32,571 bases of DNA from Bryobacterales bacterium (GTDB lineage Bacteria; Acidobacteriota; Terriglobia; Bryobacterales; Bryobacteraceae), in contig PMOK01000076.1 of the NCBI GenBank assembly GCA_003162425.1, forward strand, positions 1 through 32,571. The letters run 5' to 3'. Shown here one piece after another: positions 31,662-32,571 of this stretch. The stretch's first letter is position 1; the number at the start of each line of letters is the position of its first letter. Below the pieces are notes generated by a model. It was given only the letters and a program-made list of their open reading frames with translations, did not search any database and was not told the DNA's origin. A program made the translations under genes and the position numbers.

Positions 31662-32273
31662 GTGTCCATGGTGATCGACGGGATCTACTATGCCCTCGCG
31701 CTCAGCGCCGGCGGCGCCGCAGTGTGGTACTTGAGCCGGCCTGCGTTTGGTATTCCACTGTTTCTTCTGGCCGTTTTCTGCCTCTATTTCTTTCGCGATC
31801 CTGAACGCGCCATTCCCGACGGACCCGTTGCCGTTTCCCCCGCCGACGGAAAAGTGGTCGCCATTCGCACCGACGATCCCACTTCCGCACGCATCAGCAT
31901 CTTCCTGAACATCTTCGACGTGCATGTGAACCGCGCCCCCATCGCGGGCGCCATCACCAACATCGAGTACAAAAAGGGCGAGTTTCTTGTAGCCAGCCGC
32001 GAAGTGGCCAGTTCTCAAAACGAGCGCAATACCTTCACCATCGAAGGCCAAGGCTCCCGCGTCGCCTTCTCCCAAATCGCCGGCCTGATCGCACGCCGCA
32101 TCGTTTGCTATAAAAAACCCGGCGACCAGGTTTCCAAGGGCGAACGCGTCGGCCTGATCAAGTTCGGCTCCCGCGTGGATGTTTTCCTGGGACCCGAATG
32201 GGAAATTACAGTACAGCCCGGCCAGCATGTCTCGGGCGGATCCAGCATCCTGGCGCGCAGGAGACAAGCCTGA
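31662..32273 (+). CDS. psd: Phosphatidylserine decarboxylase (short type)
   Basis: A 203-residue short Psd (archaeal-type/DUF-related length) that decarboxylates phosphatidylserine to phosphatidylethanolamine at the inner membrane. Two N-terminal hydrophobic segments (YYALALSAGGAAVWYL, FGIPLFLLAVFCLYFF) anchor it. Then come SPADGKVVAI, FLNIFDVHVNRAPIAG, and the self-cleavage site KFGSRVD, where S170 should become the pyruvoyl group. Start is GTG 31662; ATG 31668 or GTG 31671 are also possible. It overlaps pssA by one base (TGATG), which supplies its substrate. The first ~71 codons are also present, truncated, at 29221. Confidence 0.93.
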   Translation: MSMVIDGIYYALALSAGGAAVWYLSRPAFGIPLFLLAVFCLYFFRDPERAIPDGPVAVSPADGKVVAIRTDDPTSARISIFLNIFDVHVNRAPIAGAITNIEYKKGEFLVASREVASSQNERNTFTIEGQGSRVAFSQIAGLIARRIVCYKKPGDQVSKGERVGLIKFGSRVDVFLGPEWEITVQPGQHVSGGSSILARRRQA

Positions 32274-32571
32274 TGCCACGCCTCACCTTCAAGCAACGAT
32301 TCCTCGATCCCCGCTCGCCCTCACGCCGTCCGCGCCGCGCCGCCTACGCGCTACCCACCCTGTTCACCGCCGGCAACATCTTTCTCGGTTTCATCGCGAT
32401 TATCCGCGCCATCGAAGGCGCTTTGCTCGGCGCAACGGGACAACTCGGCAACAATCCCCACTTCGAAGTAGCTGCCAAGGCTATTGGCGTCGCCGTTGTT
32501 TTGGATGGCCTGGACGGCAGAATCGCCCGCATGACAAATACCGTCAGCGATTTCGGCCGCGAGATGGATTC
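32273..32571 (+). CDS. pssA: CDP-diacylglycerol-serine O-phosphatidyltransferase, partial
   Basis: The first 99 codons; the gene runs off the window end. A basic N terminus is followed by a membrane segment (LPTLFTAGNIFLGFIAII) and the CDP-alcohol phosphotransferase motif: LDGLDGRIARMTN-x-VSDFGREMD, covering D-G-x2-A-R-x8-G-x3-D with the final D presumably beyond the edge. It makes phosphatidylserine from CDP-diacylglycerol and serine, feeding the psd product with which it is translationally coupled. Confidence 0.93.
   Translation, partial: MPRLTFKQRFLDPRSPSRRPRRAAYALPTLFTAGNIFLGFIAIIRAIEGALLGATGQLGNNPHFEVAAKAIGVAVVLDGLDGRIARMTNTVSDFGREMD

Larger units (their letters stand above)
31612..31875 (+). 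repeat. Direct repeat, copy 2 of the psd promoter and 5' end
   Basis: Pairs with 29171-29434; this copy runs into the complete psd gene. The ~225-nt core (31651-31875) is nearly identical; similarity upstream of 31651 is patchy apart from the GCGTAAGCC block. Confidence 0.95.

Noticed and set aside
31367..31804. Plus-strand 145-codon frame, and a 101-codon minus-strand frame in the same area
   Set aside because: The second half of the plus frame is an alternate frame of psd, repeated near 29007-29363; the rest is low-complexity without a ribosome site or recognisable domain.
29210..31875. Assembly artefact as the cause of the psd duplication
   Set aside because: The two copies differ at several bases and one carries a change in a conserved residue, so they appear to be real separate copies, although read-level evidence is not available here.
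31506..32279. 257-codon minus-strand frame opposite psd
   Set aside because: It is the complement of a clear psd gene in high-GC DNA, where long antisense frames are expected.

Overview
This 32.6 kb window is GC-rich bacterial chromosome with tightly packed, mostly housekeeping and secreted-protein genes. The mix of families (Omp85/TamB envelope genes, secreted serine hydrolase and amidohydrolase with membrane or signal segments, Gly/Tyr-rich secreted protein, secreted sugar-phosphate-isomerase-like protein) and the many short dispersed repeats suggest an Acidobacteriota genome of the Bryobacterales/Solibacter type. That placement is inference from family resemblance; no rRNA or tRNA is present to confirm it.

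Layout. (1) 263-4323, minus strand: secreted TIM-barrel isomerase-like protein, beta-propeller protein, Gly/Tyr-rich secreted protein and a ThiF/MoeB-type E1-like enzyme. (2) 4332-13934, plus strand: a compact run of Omp85 protein with seven POTRA-like repeats, SurA-like chaperone, TamB, a DUF2103-like small protein and a PLP-dependent decarboxylase, largely joined by overlapping stop/start codons. The first three look like an outer-membrane biogenesis unit. A large inverted-repeat block sits between the Omp85 and SurA-like genes and appears to encode the chaperone's signal-peptide-like segment. (3) 14164-17761, minus: membrane-anchored serine hydrolase and secreted amidohydrolase. (4) 17968-23890: two small unknown proteins, SDR, GNAT, MscL, TruA, metallo-beta-lactamase-fold protein and a HExxH/TPR protein. 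(5) 23989-27510: a 1173-residue iron-sulfur flavoprotein fusing GltD-like and PyrK/FNR-like parts. (6) 27564-29138, minus: polytopic GT-C-like membrane protein. (7) 29171-32571: psd and pssA of phosphatidylethanolamine synthesis, with the 5' end of psd and its promoter duplicated around a roughly 2.2 kb segment holding a nucleotidyltransferase and a TIM-barrel protein.

The most unusual items are the psd-duplication island, in which a copied housekeeping promoter and the first ~70 codons of psd now lead into a two-gene nucleotidyltransferase/TIM-barrel module; the repeat-built N terminus of the SurA-like protein; and a recurring arrangement in which a -10-like hexamer lies only 4-10 nt before the start codon, suggesting leaderless transcripts, including one symmetric -10 shared by two divergent genes. 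Several repeat families sit directly after stop codons. All function calls come from reading motifs by eye; no database search was run.
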